64,000 bases of DNA. It comes from Alphaproteobacteria bacterium (GTDB taxonomy: Bacteria; Pseudomonadota; Alphaproteobacteria; Micropepsales; Micropepsaceae). Shown here in pieces: positions 8,590 through 18,210 of the stretch (the stretch's first letter is position 1; every line of letters begins with the position of its first letter). A program made the translations under genes and the position numbers. A model generated the notes under the pieces. The model had not been told where the DNA came from. It did not search any database and saw nothing but the letters and a program-made list of their open reading frames with translations. The DNA is taken from assembly GCA_021325375.1 (NCBI GenBank), contig JAJPHG010000013.1, positions 62,001 through 126,000 on the forward strand. Reading direction: 5' to 3'.

Positions 8590-10221
8590 CTATCGCGTCG
8601 CCATCGCCGCGAAGCAGGTCTGGCCGCGCTCCGTGAGCCGCGCGCAGACTTCGCGGGCTTCGCGCTCGACGAAGGGGCCGAAGCGGGCGCGGAACAGCAT
8701 CTGGCCGTCCACGCCCTTGAAGGGCACGATGATGCGCGTCGCCTGTCCCAGGATGTCCATCGAGCGCTCGGCATAGCTCGCGAGCTGGGCGCGCGCGATG
8801 GTGCTGTCGGCGAAGGCGCCGATCTGGATCGTCCAATCCTGCGCGGTGAGCTTGCGCGTCGTCGCGGCCTGGTCGTCATAGTCGCCTTCGCCGATCACCG
8901 GCTTGGGCGCGGGCTTCGGCAGCTGAAGGGCTGCGAGCATCACAGGCGCTTTCGCGGGCTCATGCTTCGGCCGCGGCGTTGGGACCGGGACATGCGCCTC
9001 CGCGACTTGCTTCGCGGGAGGAGCGCTGCGCGGTTGCGGCTGCGGAGCCTGTTGCGGGGGAGCCTGCGGCGGCGGCGGGGGAGGGGCGCGGAACTGCGTC
9101 GCCGGGACCGGCACCGGGGCGGGCGCGACCACGTTCTGCGCGACCTGCGTCTGCGGCGCGCCTTGCTGCAGATCGTTGTCGGGACGGTTCTCGGCCGCGT
9201 CCTCGTCCTCGGCGTCGCCGGTCTGCGGCGCCATGACGCGCGGTGCTGAGCCGGCCACGTCGAAGCTCGCGATGACGGTGGACGTGCTCTGCGGGGCGCC
9301 GTGCCAGGGCACGTTGGCGCTCGCCACCAGCGTCGGATTGCCCTGGATCTGCGAGAACGTGTCGTCGAGCAGGTTCATCATCTCGCGGTCGCGGCGGCGC
9401 GCCGTACGTCCGCCCATCACCACGGCGATGATGTGCGTCCTGCCGCGCACGACCGAGGAGACGAGGTTGAAGCCCGAAGCCTCGGTGTAGCCGGTCTTGA
9501 TCCCGTCGGCGCCATCGTAGCGGCCGATCAAATTGTCGTGGGTCTGATAGGTGGTGCCGCGATAGGTGAAGCCGGGCGACGCGAAATAGTGGAAAAATTG
9601 CGGGAAGTCGTAGGCGAGGCGGCGTCCGAGAATCGCAAGGTCGCTCGCGGTCGAGATCTGCAGCGGATCGGGCAGGCCGGAGGCATTGTGGAAGAAGGTG
9701 TTGCGCATGCCCATCTGGCGCGCCTTCTCGGTCATCATCTCGGCGAAGTGCGACTCGGTGCCGCCCAAGGCTTCCGCGATCGTGACCGCCACGTCGTTGG
9801 CCGAGCGAATCACGATGGCGTAGATCGCCGCGTCCACCGGGATCGAATCGCCGGGATAGAGATGCAGCTTGGTCGGCCGCTGCGACGCGGCATGGGCCGA
9901 GACCGTCATCGGCGTGGACAGCGTCACCTGGCCCTTCTTCAGGGCGTCAAACAGCAGGTAAAGCGTCATCATCTTCGTCAGGGACGCGGGATGGCGCTCG
10001 GCATTGGCGTTGCGGCTGTAGAGGATTTTGCCCGTGGCCCCGTCCTCGACCAGCGCCGCGTCCTTTTCGGGGTCGGTCAGGCTGGCGGGCATGAAGCCGC
10101 CGTGCCCGCGCCGGTGGTGGCTCTTGGCATCGGCGGAAACGGTAGCGATTGCGAGAGCCGCCGCGACAAGCGGGATAACCCTCACAAGCGTGCTGAATCG
10201 GGTCCTGGCCCGGTCAAGCAT
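8590..10221 (-). CDS. D-alanyl-D-alanine carboxypeptidase (peptidase S11) with C-terminal SPOR domain
   Basis: A periplasmic penicillin-binding protein that trims the terminal D-alanine of peptidoglycan stem peptides. With the ATG at 10221 (preceded by GAGG) the protein has 543 residues. A signal peptide is followed by the S11 catalytic motifs SLTK (80-83), SAN (140-142) and KTG (242-244). A long Pro/Ala/Gln-rich linker follows, then a C-terminal SPOR domain of about 75 residues that binds denuded glycan at the division site. An in-frame TTG 12 bp upstream is a less likely start. The fusion suggests activity focused at the septum, typical of alphaproteobacterial DacC-like enzymes. Confidence 0.93.
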   Translation of the reverse strand: MLDRARTRFSTLVRVIPLVAAALAIATVSADAKSHHRRGHGGFMPASLTDPEKDAALVEDGATGKILYSRNANAERHPASLTKMMTLYLLFDALKKGQVTLSTPMTVSAHAASQRPTKLHLYPGDSIPVDAAIYAIVIRSANDVAVTIAEALGGTESHFAEMMTEKARQMGMRNTFFHNASGLPDPLQISTASDLAILGRRLAYDFPQFFHYFASPGFTYRGTTYQTHDNLIGRYDGADGIKTGYTEASGFNLVSSVVRGRTHIIAVVMGGRTARRRDREMMNLLDDTFSQIQGNPTLVASANVPWHGAPQSTSTVIASFDVAGSAPRVMAPQTGDAEDEDAAENRPDNDLQQGAPQTQVAQNVVAPAPVPVPATQFRAPPPPPPQAPPQQAPQPQPRSAPPAKQVAEAHVPVPTPRPKHEPAKAPVMLAALQLPKPAPKPVIGEGDYDDQAATTRKLTAQDWTIQIGAFADSTIARAQLASYAERSMDILGQATRIIVPFKGVDGQMLFRARFGPFVEREAREVCARLTERGQTCFAAMATR

Positions 10222-10383
10222 CGACTGCCTCAACGCGAATTAATGACGCCGCCCCACTTGCGGTCATGAGAACATTAAGCGGGTTCGGGCGCAAGCGAAA
10301 TTAGGAATAGACCTTATGTTACGGGGATTTACGAAGAGTTAACGGGCGTAAACGCGGTTAACGAAAAAGCTTTCAGGGCACAC

Positions 10384-10414
10384 TTGACATCCTTCATGTT
10401 GCACCGCATATAAG
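10384..10414 (+). promoter_or_regulatory. Sigma70-like promoter of the phasin gene
   Basis: TTGACA at 10384-10389 is followed 17 to 19 bases later by CATATA/TATAAG (10407-10414). The site lies about 70-100 bp before the phasin start in an otherwise noncoding gap. Confidence 0.6.
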
Positions 10415-10417
10415 TCA

Positions 10418-10432
10418 TGTTGCGTTGCAACA
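10418..10432. promoter_or_regulatory. Palindromic operator candidate, possible PhaR site
   Basis: TGTTGC-GTT-GCAACA is a perfect 6-bp inverted repeat directly downstream of the phasin -10 box. PhaR repressors of PHA-storing bacteria bind TGC/GCA-rich palindromes near phasin promoters, so autoregulated phasin control is plausible. Assignment to PhaR is inference; phaR is not in the window. Confidence 0.5.
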
Positions 10433-10484
10433 AAAACCCGGCAGTCGCGTTCCAAGCGGTGTGCCCCTCAAACGGAGAGAGACA

Positions 10485-10943
10485 ATGGCGAAGAACAAGA
10501 CGGCCGAGAAGACCTTCGAAGCGGCCGAAGGCATGGAGAGCGCGATGAAGAACGGCGCGGAAACGTTCAAGAACGGCTTCGAGAAGGCCGTGAAGGGCTA
10601 CGACCAGTTCCTGGGCTTCGGCAAGGAGACGGTCGAGGCCTACACGAAGGCCGCCAACGTGGCCGCCAAGGGCGCCGAGACGCTCCACAACGAGATTTTC
10701 GCGTATTCCAAGCAGTCGATGGAAGACACGATGGCCGCCGCCAAGGCGCTGATGACCACCAAGTCGGTCCATGAGGCGTTCGAGCTGCAGAGCGATTTCG
10801 CCAAGACCCAGTTCGAAGGCTATGTCGCGCAGATGACCAAGCTCGGCGAGATCTATGTCGCCGCCGCCAAGGACAGCTTCGCCCCCCTTCAGGGCCGCGT
10901 CCAGGCGTGGGTCGACACCGTGCAGAACACGCGCGCGGCCTAA
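10485..10943 (+). CDS. Phasin family protein
   Basis: A 152-residue, mostly helical, Ala/Lys/Glu-rich protein of the phasin family (Phasin_2 type), which coats polyhydroxyalkanoate granules and limits their size. The first quarter is charged; the rest is heptad-rich (EAYTKAANVAAKGAETL and similar) without signal or membrane segments. The ATG at 10485 is preceded by GGAGAGA. A promoter and palindromic operator lie upstream and a strong intrinsic terminator follows, so it is a single-gene unit, as expected for an abundant granule protein. PHA synthase genes are not in the window. Confidence 0.9.
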   Translation: MAKNKTAEKTFEAAEGMESAMKNGAETFKNGFEKAVKGYDQFLGFGKETVEAYTKAANVAAKGAETLHNEIFAYSKQSMEDTMAAAKALMTTKSVHEAFELQSDFAKTQFEGYVAQMTKLGEIYVAAAKDSFAPLQGRVQAWVDTVQNTRAA

Positions 10944-10995
10944 GACTTATCTCGTTCCGCTGTTCCTCCCCCCTCCAAAAGCGGAACGGGAACTT

Positions 10996-11030
10996 AAAGG
11001 GCCCGGGCTTAACCGCCCGGGCCCTTTTTG
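10996..11030 (+). terminator. Strong intrinsic terminator after phasin gene
   Basis: The stem GGGCCCGGGC / GCCCGGGCCC with loop TTAACC is followed by TTTTT. It is a textbook Rho-independent terminator 55 bp past the phasin stop. Confidence 0.92.
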
Positions 11031-11143
11031 CGTCTGAATTCGTAATTTTTCAGACAATCCCTATATAAACCTCGGCTGCGGAATGATGTTGCATTACCGC
11101 GCCCTGATCCCGTTAAACTGAAGGGCATGCGTCGGATACGGCG

Positions 11144-11494
11144 ATGAGAGACAAGCGCGATGGCAATGGCGGCGGCCTGATCGGCAATGGCGGTTCCGGG
11201 ACGGGAACCGGCGTCGTCGCCAAGACGCGCCCCAAGACCAAGAAGCCGTCGCTCTACAAGGTCCTGATCCTGAACGACGACTACACGCCGATGGAGTTCG
11301 TCGTCCACATCCTGGAGAAGTTCTTCAACAAGGGCCGCGAGCAGGCGGTCGAGATCATGCTTCACGTCCACCGCCACGGCGTGGGCATCTGCGGCGTGTT
11401 CACCTTCGAGGTGGCGGAGACGAAAGTGGCGCAGGTCATCGAGTTCTCGCGCCGCCACCAGCACCCTCTGCAATGCACGATGGAGAAAGAGTAG
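11144..11494 (+). CDS. clpS: ClpS, N-end rule adaptor of ClpAP protease
   Basis: A 116-residue adaptor that binds proteins with destabilising N-terminal residues and delivers them to ClpAP. A flexible Gly-rich tail (residues 1-35) precedes the folded core. The substrate pocket motif [11 protein letters not shown] lies at 43-53, with the conserved histidine-rich segment MLHVHRHG near 72. The gene sits 7 bp upstream of clpA on the same strand, the usual alphaproteobacterial arrangement. Confidence 0.97.
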   Translation: MRDKRDGNGGGLIGNGGSGTGTGVVAKTRPKTKKPSLYKVLILNDDYTPMEFVVHILEKFFNKGREQAVEIMLHVHRHGVGICGVFTFEVAETKVAQVIEFSRRHQHPLQCTMEKE

Positions 11495-11501
11495 GCCTTA
11501 G

Positions 11502-13826
<2,325 letters not shown>

Positions 13827-13832
13827 GTATCA

Positions 13833-14011
13833 CCTGTCATCCCCGGCGAGCACCGCGCGTATCACGCGCGGTGCGAGGTCAAGGGGACCCAGGTGCCGCG
13901 ACTTGCGCGGTGCGGCGAGATAGTTCTGCAAGCCCCTTACGCCATCACCACCTGGGTCCCCTTGACCTCGGATCGCTCGCGTTGCGAGCGATCCTCGCCG
14001 GGGATGACAGG
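13833..14011. repeat. Cloverleaf palindromic repeat, family R2, copy a
   Basis: A perfect 18-bp outer inverted repeat (13833-13850 and 13994-14011, containing TGTCATCCCCGGCGAG) encloses three hairpins. The first is 13851-13873 (10-bp stem, ATC loop). The middle stem 13874-13895 / 13949-13970 is 22 bp long with a loop of about 53 nt. The third is 13971-13993 (10-bp stem, GTT loop). The element starts 6 bp after clpA and ends 28 bp before the GIY-YIG gene. Confidence 0.93.
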
Positions 14012-14039
14012 CGAGGTCTATGTATTATATAATCTACGC

Positions 14040-14369
14040 ATGAAAGATCACCTTTACTACGTCTACATTCTCGCCAGCCGTAGGAACGGGACGCTCTATA
14101 TCGGCGTCTCGAACGATATTCTGCGCCGCACTTGGGAGCACAAGAACGATCTCGTGGCAGGCTTCACAAAGAAGTACGGCGTGCACATCCTCGTCTGGTA
14201 CGAAATCTACAATGACATAGACGCGGCCATCGCGCGTGAGAAGCGCATGAAGCGATGGAATCGCGGCTGGAAGATCGCGCTCATCGAGAAAACCAATTCG
14301 GGTTGGAATGATCTCTATGAGAGGCTGCTCGGCGAGATCGCGCTGCCGGATATACCTGGGTCCCCTTGA
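14040..14369 (+). CDS. GIY-YIG nuclease family protein bracketed by R2 repeats
   Basis: A 109-residue stand-alone GIY-YIG domain. It has YYVYIL and LYIGV (the GIY and YIG strands), followed by Asn and Arg residues of the catalytic helix (NDILRRTWEH), a C-terminal catalytic-type Glu (REKRMKRW) and a basic tail. This resembles the UPF0213/YhbQ-like group, small proteins with possible DNA nicking activity but no settled cellular role. The ATG at 14040 was chosen because the domain starts there; an upstream in-frame extension would read through the repeat. The last codons (GSP-stop) are supplied by the downstream half repeat. The gene is flanked by directly repeated right halves of the R2 element. 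Confidence 0.85.
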   Translation: MKDHLYYVYILASRRNGTLYIGVSNDILRRTWEHKNDLVAGFTKKYGVHILVWYEIYNDIDAAIAREKRMKRWNRGWKIALIEKTNSGWNDLYERLLGEIALPDIPGSP

Positions 14370-14403
14370 CCTCGCACTGGCGCTGCCGCGCCGGGGATGA
14401 CAG
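14354..14403. repeat. Right half of an R2 palindromic repeat
   Basis: ACCTGGGTCCCCTTGACCTCG, then a short GC hairpin (GGCGC-TGCC-GCGCC), then CCGGGGATGACAG reproduces the right half of copy a (13950-14010) in the same orientation, with a different side-hairpin sequence. It has no matching left half, and its first bases contain the stop codon of the GIY-YIG gene. Confidence 0.88.
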
Positions 14404-14450
14404 CTGGTTGGCTCATTGAATTCGTGCCTAAGTTTGATTAACCTCCGCCC

Positions 14451-14573
14451 ATGCACGGCGTCAGGGAATTGCTCGGGCTCCTGGGGAGCGTCGCTTCGAT
14501 CATCGCGGCCATCGTCGCAGTAGTGGGACTTTGGCCGTCGCGCGGCTCGAAGCAGCGGTCGAGGAATTCTTGA
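14451..14573 (+). CDS. Possible 40-residue single-pass membrane peptide
   Basis: A short frame from ATG 14451 to TGA 14573 encodes 40 residues with one strongly hydrophobic stretch (LLGLLGSVASIIAAIVAVVGLW) and a basic Ser/Arg/Lys tail, a composition typical of small inner-membrane proteins. CCTCCGCCC lies upstream, not a clear ribosome site. There is no homolog I can name. It could be a chance frame, although the hydrophobic-then-basic layout is suggestive. Confidence 0.3.
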   Translation: MHGVRELLGLLGSVASIIAAIVAVVGLWPSRGSKQRSRNS

Positions 14574-14582
14574 CGCCTCCGG

Positions 14583-14969
14583 TCACTGCTGGTTCTGCGG
14601 CAGGCCGTCGGCAATCTCGTAGTAGTCCCCTTTATCGGCGACGAAGATGTGGATCGCGAGCTTGGTGTCCGTCGGCTTCTCGAACGCGCCCATGGAGAGG
14701 CCGATCCAGTCGCGCTGGAGCGGATCGAAGAACATCGGCGAGCCGCAGGTCTTGCAGAAGCCGCGCCGCACCTTCTCAGACGAGCGGTACCAGGTGACGT
14801 TGTCGCCGCCTTCGATCGTCACGCGCTCGCGCGGAATGTCGGTGCCGGAATAGTAGTGGCCCGACGATTTGCGGCAGATCGTGCAATGGCACGCGTCCGG
14901 CGGCTTGAGCTCGCCGTCCACGGTGAACCGCACCGCGCCGCACAGGCAGGAGCCTTTATGAAATGTCAT
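14583..14969 (-). CDS. GFA family (Mss4-like zinc) protein
   Basis: A 128-residue protein of the glutathione-dependent formaldehyde-activating enzyme (GFA/CENP-V) fold. The zinc ligands are visible as CLCG (8-11), CHCTICRKSSG (around 32) and a C-terminal CKTCGSP. Most members are of unknown substrate, and glutathione-formaldehyde activity should not be assumed. The start is placed at the ATG at 14969, just before the CLCG strand; longer in-frame upstream sequence is unlike the family. A second GFA gene lies divergently 233 bp away. Confidence 0.88.
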   Translation of the reverse strand: MTFHKGSCLCGAVRFTVDGELKPPDACHCTICRKSSGHYYSGTDIPRERVTIEGGDNVTWYRSSEKVRRGFCKTCGSPMFFDPLQRDWIGLSMGAFEKPTDTKLAIHIFVADKGDYYEIADGLPQNQQ

Positions 14970-15202
14970 CGCCCGCTCCTTACGTTTCTTGACAGTCGCT
15001 CTTTTGCGACCATTTCTAGAGCGAATTCGGTTGGGGACAACACCCTCAATCGTTATAGCCGCCACGAGCGCGGCCATGACGGTTTTGGCAGTGCAACGAA
15101 GCAAGGCGTTTTCCGTTTCCCTGTCGGGCCTTAGCCGCAGAAAAGGGGAATTGAACTCAACTTTTCGAAGATAAAATAGCGTTGCCGAAAAATGAGGTTC
15201 GA

Positions 15203-15640
15203 ATGGCTTTGGAAGAACCAACGTTCACAGGCGGTTGTCTCTGCGGCCAGCTGCGCTACGAGGCGAAGGGCGCGCCGGGGTTCACGGGCTATTGCTGCTG
15301 CGCCGATTGCCGCAAAGCGTCGGGCTCGGGGTTCATCCCGTTCATCGGGTTCAAAGCCGGGCAGGTGCGCGTGACGGGCCGGGTGCTGCTGCACGCGCTC
15401 AAGCACGACGACGGACGCACGGCGGAGCGCAATCGCTGTCCCGTCTGCGGCAGCCTGGTGTTCGGCGGCGAGGTCGGAAAGGCGCAAGGCCACACGATCT
15501 ATGCCGGCACGCTCGACGATCCCGCTCTGTTCAAGCCGACGATGGCGATCTTCCTGCGCGACAAGCCCGATTGGGTCGTGCTGCCGCCGGGGCTGACGCT
15601 GTTCGAGAAGATGCCGGGAGGGGACGCGAAGGCGGTCTAA
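15203..15640 (+). CDS. GFA family (Mss4-like zinc) protein
   Basis: A second, divergently oriented GFA-fold protein of 145 residues with GGCLCGQLRYEAKG, CCCADCRKASGSGF and CPVCGSLVFGG zinc-ligand segments. It differs strongly in sequence from the neighbour at 14583-14969, so this is an old paralogous pair rather than a recent duplication. The ATG at 15203 is preferred to an upstream TTG. The substrate is unknown. The 233-bp space between the two genes holds their promoters but no motif I can assign. Confidence 0.87.
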   Translation: MALEEPTFTGGCLCGQLRYEAKGAPGFTGYCCCADCRKASGSGFIPFIGFKAGQVRVTGRVLLHALKHDDGRTAERNRCPVCGSLVFGGEVGKAQGHTIYAGTLDDPALFKPTMAIFLRDKPDWVVLPPGLTLFEKMPGGDAKAV

Positions 15641-15659
15641 TCCTTCGCGTCCCGGATCG

Positions 15660-16244
15660 TCAGAACGGCAGCTTCGTCTTGTCGTGCGCCGCCGCGGTGT
15701 AGGGATTGGGATATTTCAGGACCTTCGCCAGGTCCTTGCCGCGGATGATGTCGGCGGAATGATAGGCGAGGCCCCAGGAGTCGATCGACGACATGTCGGG
15801 GAAGATGCAGGCCTCGAGCACGTCGGTCGGGTCGCTGTCGAGCACCCAGCCGCCGCCCGCGGCGTTGATGCCGCCGAACAGGTCGATGCCGCCGAGCTGC
15901 GAGCAGTAGCACGATGCCGGGTTGCCGTTGCAGGTTCCGAGCGCGACCTGCGCGTAATATGCGAGCGCCGCCAGCGATGGTCCGGTCGTCTTCAGCGTGC
16001 TGAGCAGCACGTTGATCTGGCTGCCGTCTTTCTTGGAGGTGAACTGGCAGAACTCCGCCTTGCCCGACAGCACCAGCGGCGTGCCGCCATTGGTGTTGTA
16101 TTCGGGGATGCGCGTCTGCACGACGCCGCCCTTCTTGAGGCAATAGGCTGCCGACTTGGTGTCGCCGGCCAGCGCCGCCGAGCTTTGGGCGAAGAGCAAG
16201 CCTGCCGCAACGGCAAGGCTTGCGACGATGGTCTTGAGGTTCAT
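15660..16244 (-). CDS. Exported cysteine-containing protein with DUF333-like segment
   Basis: A 194-residue protein with a clear signal peptide (cleavage near ALAG) preceded by GGGAG at a suitable distance from the ATG at 16244. The first mature segment (AAYCLKKGGV...CQF) resembles the DUF333 motif of small periplasmic proteins. The remainder, with several cysteines (TCNGNPASCYCSQLGG, EACIFPD), is unfamiliar. Disulfide bonding in the periplasm is likely. Function is unknown. It converges with the GFA gene at 15203-15640. Confidence 0.65.
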   Translation of the reverse strand: MNLKTIVASLAVAAGLLFAQSSAALAGDTKSAAYCLKKGGVVQTRIPEYNTNGGTPLVLSGKAEFCQFTSKKDGSQINVLLSTLKTTGPSLAALAYYAQVALGTCNGNPASCYCSQLGGIDLFGGINAAGGGWVLDSDPTDVLEACIFPDMSSIDSWGLAYHSADIIRGKDLAKVLKYPNPYTAAAHDKTKLPF

Positions 16245-16298
16245 GTGCCGCTCCCGCGTTTTCATTCGCGCGATGCTGGCACGGCGGGAAAGGGAATC

Positions 16299-16541
16299 CT
16301 AGTCGCGCTTGGCGGCAGCGATGATCCGCCGCGCGCGCCGGTCCTCGCGCGCGTCGCTGATCGCCAGCACCGCGTGCAGCACGCCGATGCCCCACAGCAC
16401 GAAACCCGCATGATAGAGGATGATCGTGACCCAGCAGACGATCGACAGGACGTAGAGGATCAGGTTGGCCAGCGCCTGGAACGGCTTTCCCGCGAGGAGC
16501 AGGGCCAGCGGCGAGCAGAAGAAGGCGAGAAGGTAGAGCAT
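16299..16541 (-). CDS. Small membrane protein, YqaE/Pmp3-like
   Basis: An 80-residue protein with two or three hydrophobic segments (LYLLAFFCSPLALLLAG; LANLILYVLSIVCWVTIILY; VLWGIGVLHAVLAI) and a basic C-terminus. The arrangement, with Pro and Gly in the first turn and HAVLAI near the end, recalls the YqaE/Pmp3 family, though similarity is weak. The ATG at 16541 is used; a TTG two codons upstream is possible. Confidence 0.55.
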   Translation of the reverse strand: MLYLLAFFCSPLALLLAGKPFQALANLILYVLSIVCWVTIILYHAGFVLWGIGVLHAVLAISDAREDRRARRIIAAAKRD

Positions 16542-16598
16542 GGACAATCATATGGGTGCGATTGCGGCGATGTGAAGCCCCGTTTTGCGGGCATGAGC

Positions 16599-17054
16599 TC
16601 AGCCGTGCTCGTCTCGATAGCGGATCAAGTTCTGCTCCAGAACGCGCTGCTTTCCCGACTTGATCTCGGTCTTCTCGAATATCCACCCGCGCGGCCAGAT
16701 CAATCCCGTCTTGACGGCTCTGGCTTCCATTTCCGGCCAGTTGTCGACGTGGCGCAGGGCCCAGATCCGCCATTTCGGAACGGACACAGACCACCAGATC
16801 CAGGGAAGACCAATGGGCGAAAGAGCCATGCTGGCCACGACGGCGAGCACCGTGCCCGGCATACCCAGATGAAATTCGTCGCTCTGCGCGACGATCGCCC
16901 CGCCGCCAAGAATGATCGTTCCCCCGGCTGCCATGAGAAGAACGACGGGCAGATTGACCTGCAAATGACCTCGCCACAGGCCACTGCCGACGCTGACGCG
17001 TTCGTGCGCCGGTACGATGCCGAGTTCTTCCTCTTCGTCCCGCCGGTCGATCAT
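16599..17054 (-). CDS. Hypothetical two-pass membrane protein
   Basis: A 151-residue protein with an acidic N-terminus (MIDRRDEEEELG) and two hydrophobic stretches near residues 35-55 and 65-90. A cytosolic C-terminal part rich in Trp and charged residues follows. I do not recognise a family. It lies 4 bp downstream of the HIT gene on the same strand and is probably co-transcribed with it. Confidence 0.6.
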   Translation of the reverse strand: MIDRRDEEEELGIVPAHERVSVGSGLWRGHLQVNLPVVLLMAAGGTIILGGGAIVAQSDEFHLGMPGTVLAVVASMALSPIGLPWIWWSVSVPKWRIWALRHVDNWPEMEARAVKTGLIWPRGWIFEKTEIKSGKQRVLEQNLIRYRDEHG

Positions 17055-17058
17055 GGGA

Positions 17059-17475
17059 TCAAAGCGCGGCGCGGATCTTCGCGGCGATCGGCTCGAGCAC
17101 GTCCGCGCCCACCATGCCGCGGCCGTGGAGCTTGAGGTCGAGGCCCTCGCGCCGCGGCAGGATGTGGAAATGGACGTGCGGGATCGACTGCCCCGCCGCC
17201 GCGCCGTTGAGCTGGACCAGCATCACGCCGGGCGCGGCCATCCCTTTCTTCACCGCGCGGGCGACCTTCTGCACGGTGACGATCAGCGCCTGCGCGCCCT
17301 CGGGCGACAGGTCGAGGATGCCTTCCGCCGGCTCCTTGGTGATGACCAGCGCGTGGCCCTCGACAGACGGCATTATGTCCATCAAGGCGAGCGTCTTGTC
17401 GTCCTCATAGACGGCCACCTTGGGCAGCTCGCCGCGCAGGACCTTCGCGAAGATGTTGTTGGGATCATAGGGCAT
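17059..17475 (-). CDS. HIT family protein (histidine-triad nucleotide hydrolase)
   Basis: A 138-residue HIT-domain protein with the catalytic triad motif HVHFHILPR at 100-108 and the N-terminal NNIFAKVLRGELP, typical of HinT-like purine nucleoside phosphoramidases and Ap4A-type hydrolases. The ATG at 17475 matches the family start; the longer upstream frame is antisense to the DUF4328 gene and is not real. The substrate is not predictable beyond nucleoside phosphoramidates or dinucleotides. Confidence 0.93.
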   Translation of the reverse strand: MPYDPNNIFAKVLRGELPKVAVYEDDKTLALMDIMPSVEGHALVITKEPAEGILDLSPEGAQALIVTVQKVARAVKKGMAAPGVMLVQLNGAAAGQSIPHVHFHILPRREGLDLKLHGRGMVGADVLEPIAAKIRAAL

Positions 17476-17529
17476 GAGGCGATTGTAGGGAGGCGCCGTT
17501 CCGATGCAAGATGGCGCCCGGGGGACATC

Positions 17530-18210
17530 ATGGCCGACAAGCCTTATCGCGATCTCGCGACCATCACCAAGGTGGTGCTCGCCGTTCTCGTCGTGCTCAG
17601 CCTGGTCGAGGTCGCCAGGCTGGTCGGGCTCGTGATGCAGCACAGCCTTCTTGTCTCGTTTCGCGACCACACATTCGGCGGCGACTTCATGCAGAGGGCG
17701 CGGGCGAACGACGCGCGCCAGCAGGTGCTTGCCGGGCTCAACCTGGTGGCGTTGCTGACGATGCTCATCCTTTTCCTGCGCTGGATATATCGCGCCATGT
17801 CCAACGTGCACGCGCTCGGCGCCACCGACGTCGAAAGCCCGGGCTGGTCGGTCGGCAGTTTCTTCGTCCCGTTCGTGAACTTCGTCGTGCCCTATACCGC
17901 GATGTCGCAGATATGGCGTGCGAGCGCCTCGGCGGGGCACTGGCAGGACGAGACCGCGCCGATCGTCGGCGTCTGGTGGGCGCTATGGCTGATCGTCGCG
18001 CTGGGCGGCTATGTCGTCGCCTTCATGCTGACCGGCGAACACGGCGTCGCACCGCTGATCCTGCGTACGAGAACCGACATGGGGTACACAGTGCTCGAGA
18101 TCGCGCGCAACGTCGTGATGATGCTCCTGGTCACGCGCGTGCGCGCCAGGCAGGACGCGCAATGGCGCGTCGCCGACAATTTCGGCGGCGCGCCGGTCAT
18201 GCCTTCTTGA
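17530..18210 (+). CDS. DUF4328 domain membrane protein
   Basis: A 226-residue integral membrane protein with about four hydrophobic segments. It has the DUF4328 signature around the second and third (FLRWIYRAMSNVHALG, SPGWSVGSFFVPFVNFVVPY, MSQIWRAS). The role is unknown. The ATG at 17530 directly precedes the charged leader and first membrane helix. It converges on the acyltransferase-like gene, with 3' ends overlapping by 14 bp. Confidence 0.85.
   Translation: MADKPYRDLATITKVVLAVLVVLSLVEVARLVGLVMQHSLLVSFRDHTFGGDFMQRARANDARQQVLAGLNLVALLTMLILFLRWIYRAMSNVHALGATDVESPGWSVGSFFVPFVNFVVPYTAMSQIWRASASAGHWQDETAPIVGVWWALWLIVALGGYVVAFMLTGEHGVAPLILRTRTDMGYTVLEIARNVVMMLLVTRVRARQDAQWRVADNFGGAPVMPS

Noticed and set aside
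10335..10365. CtrA box upstream of the phasin gene (two TTAAC half-sites)
   Set aside because: The TTAA half-sites are about 15 bases apart rather than the 7 required by the consensus.
13893..14039. N-terminal extension of the GIY-YIG protein
   Set aside because: The extension would be translated from the R2 palindrome and shows no relation to the nuclease family; the domain starts at the ATG at 14040.
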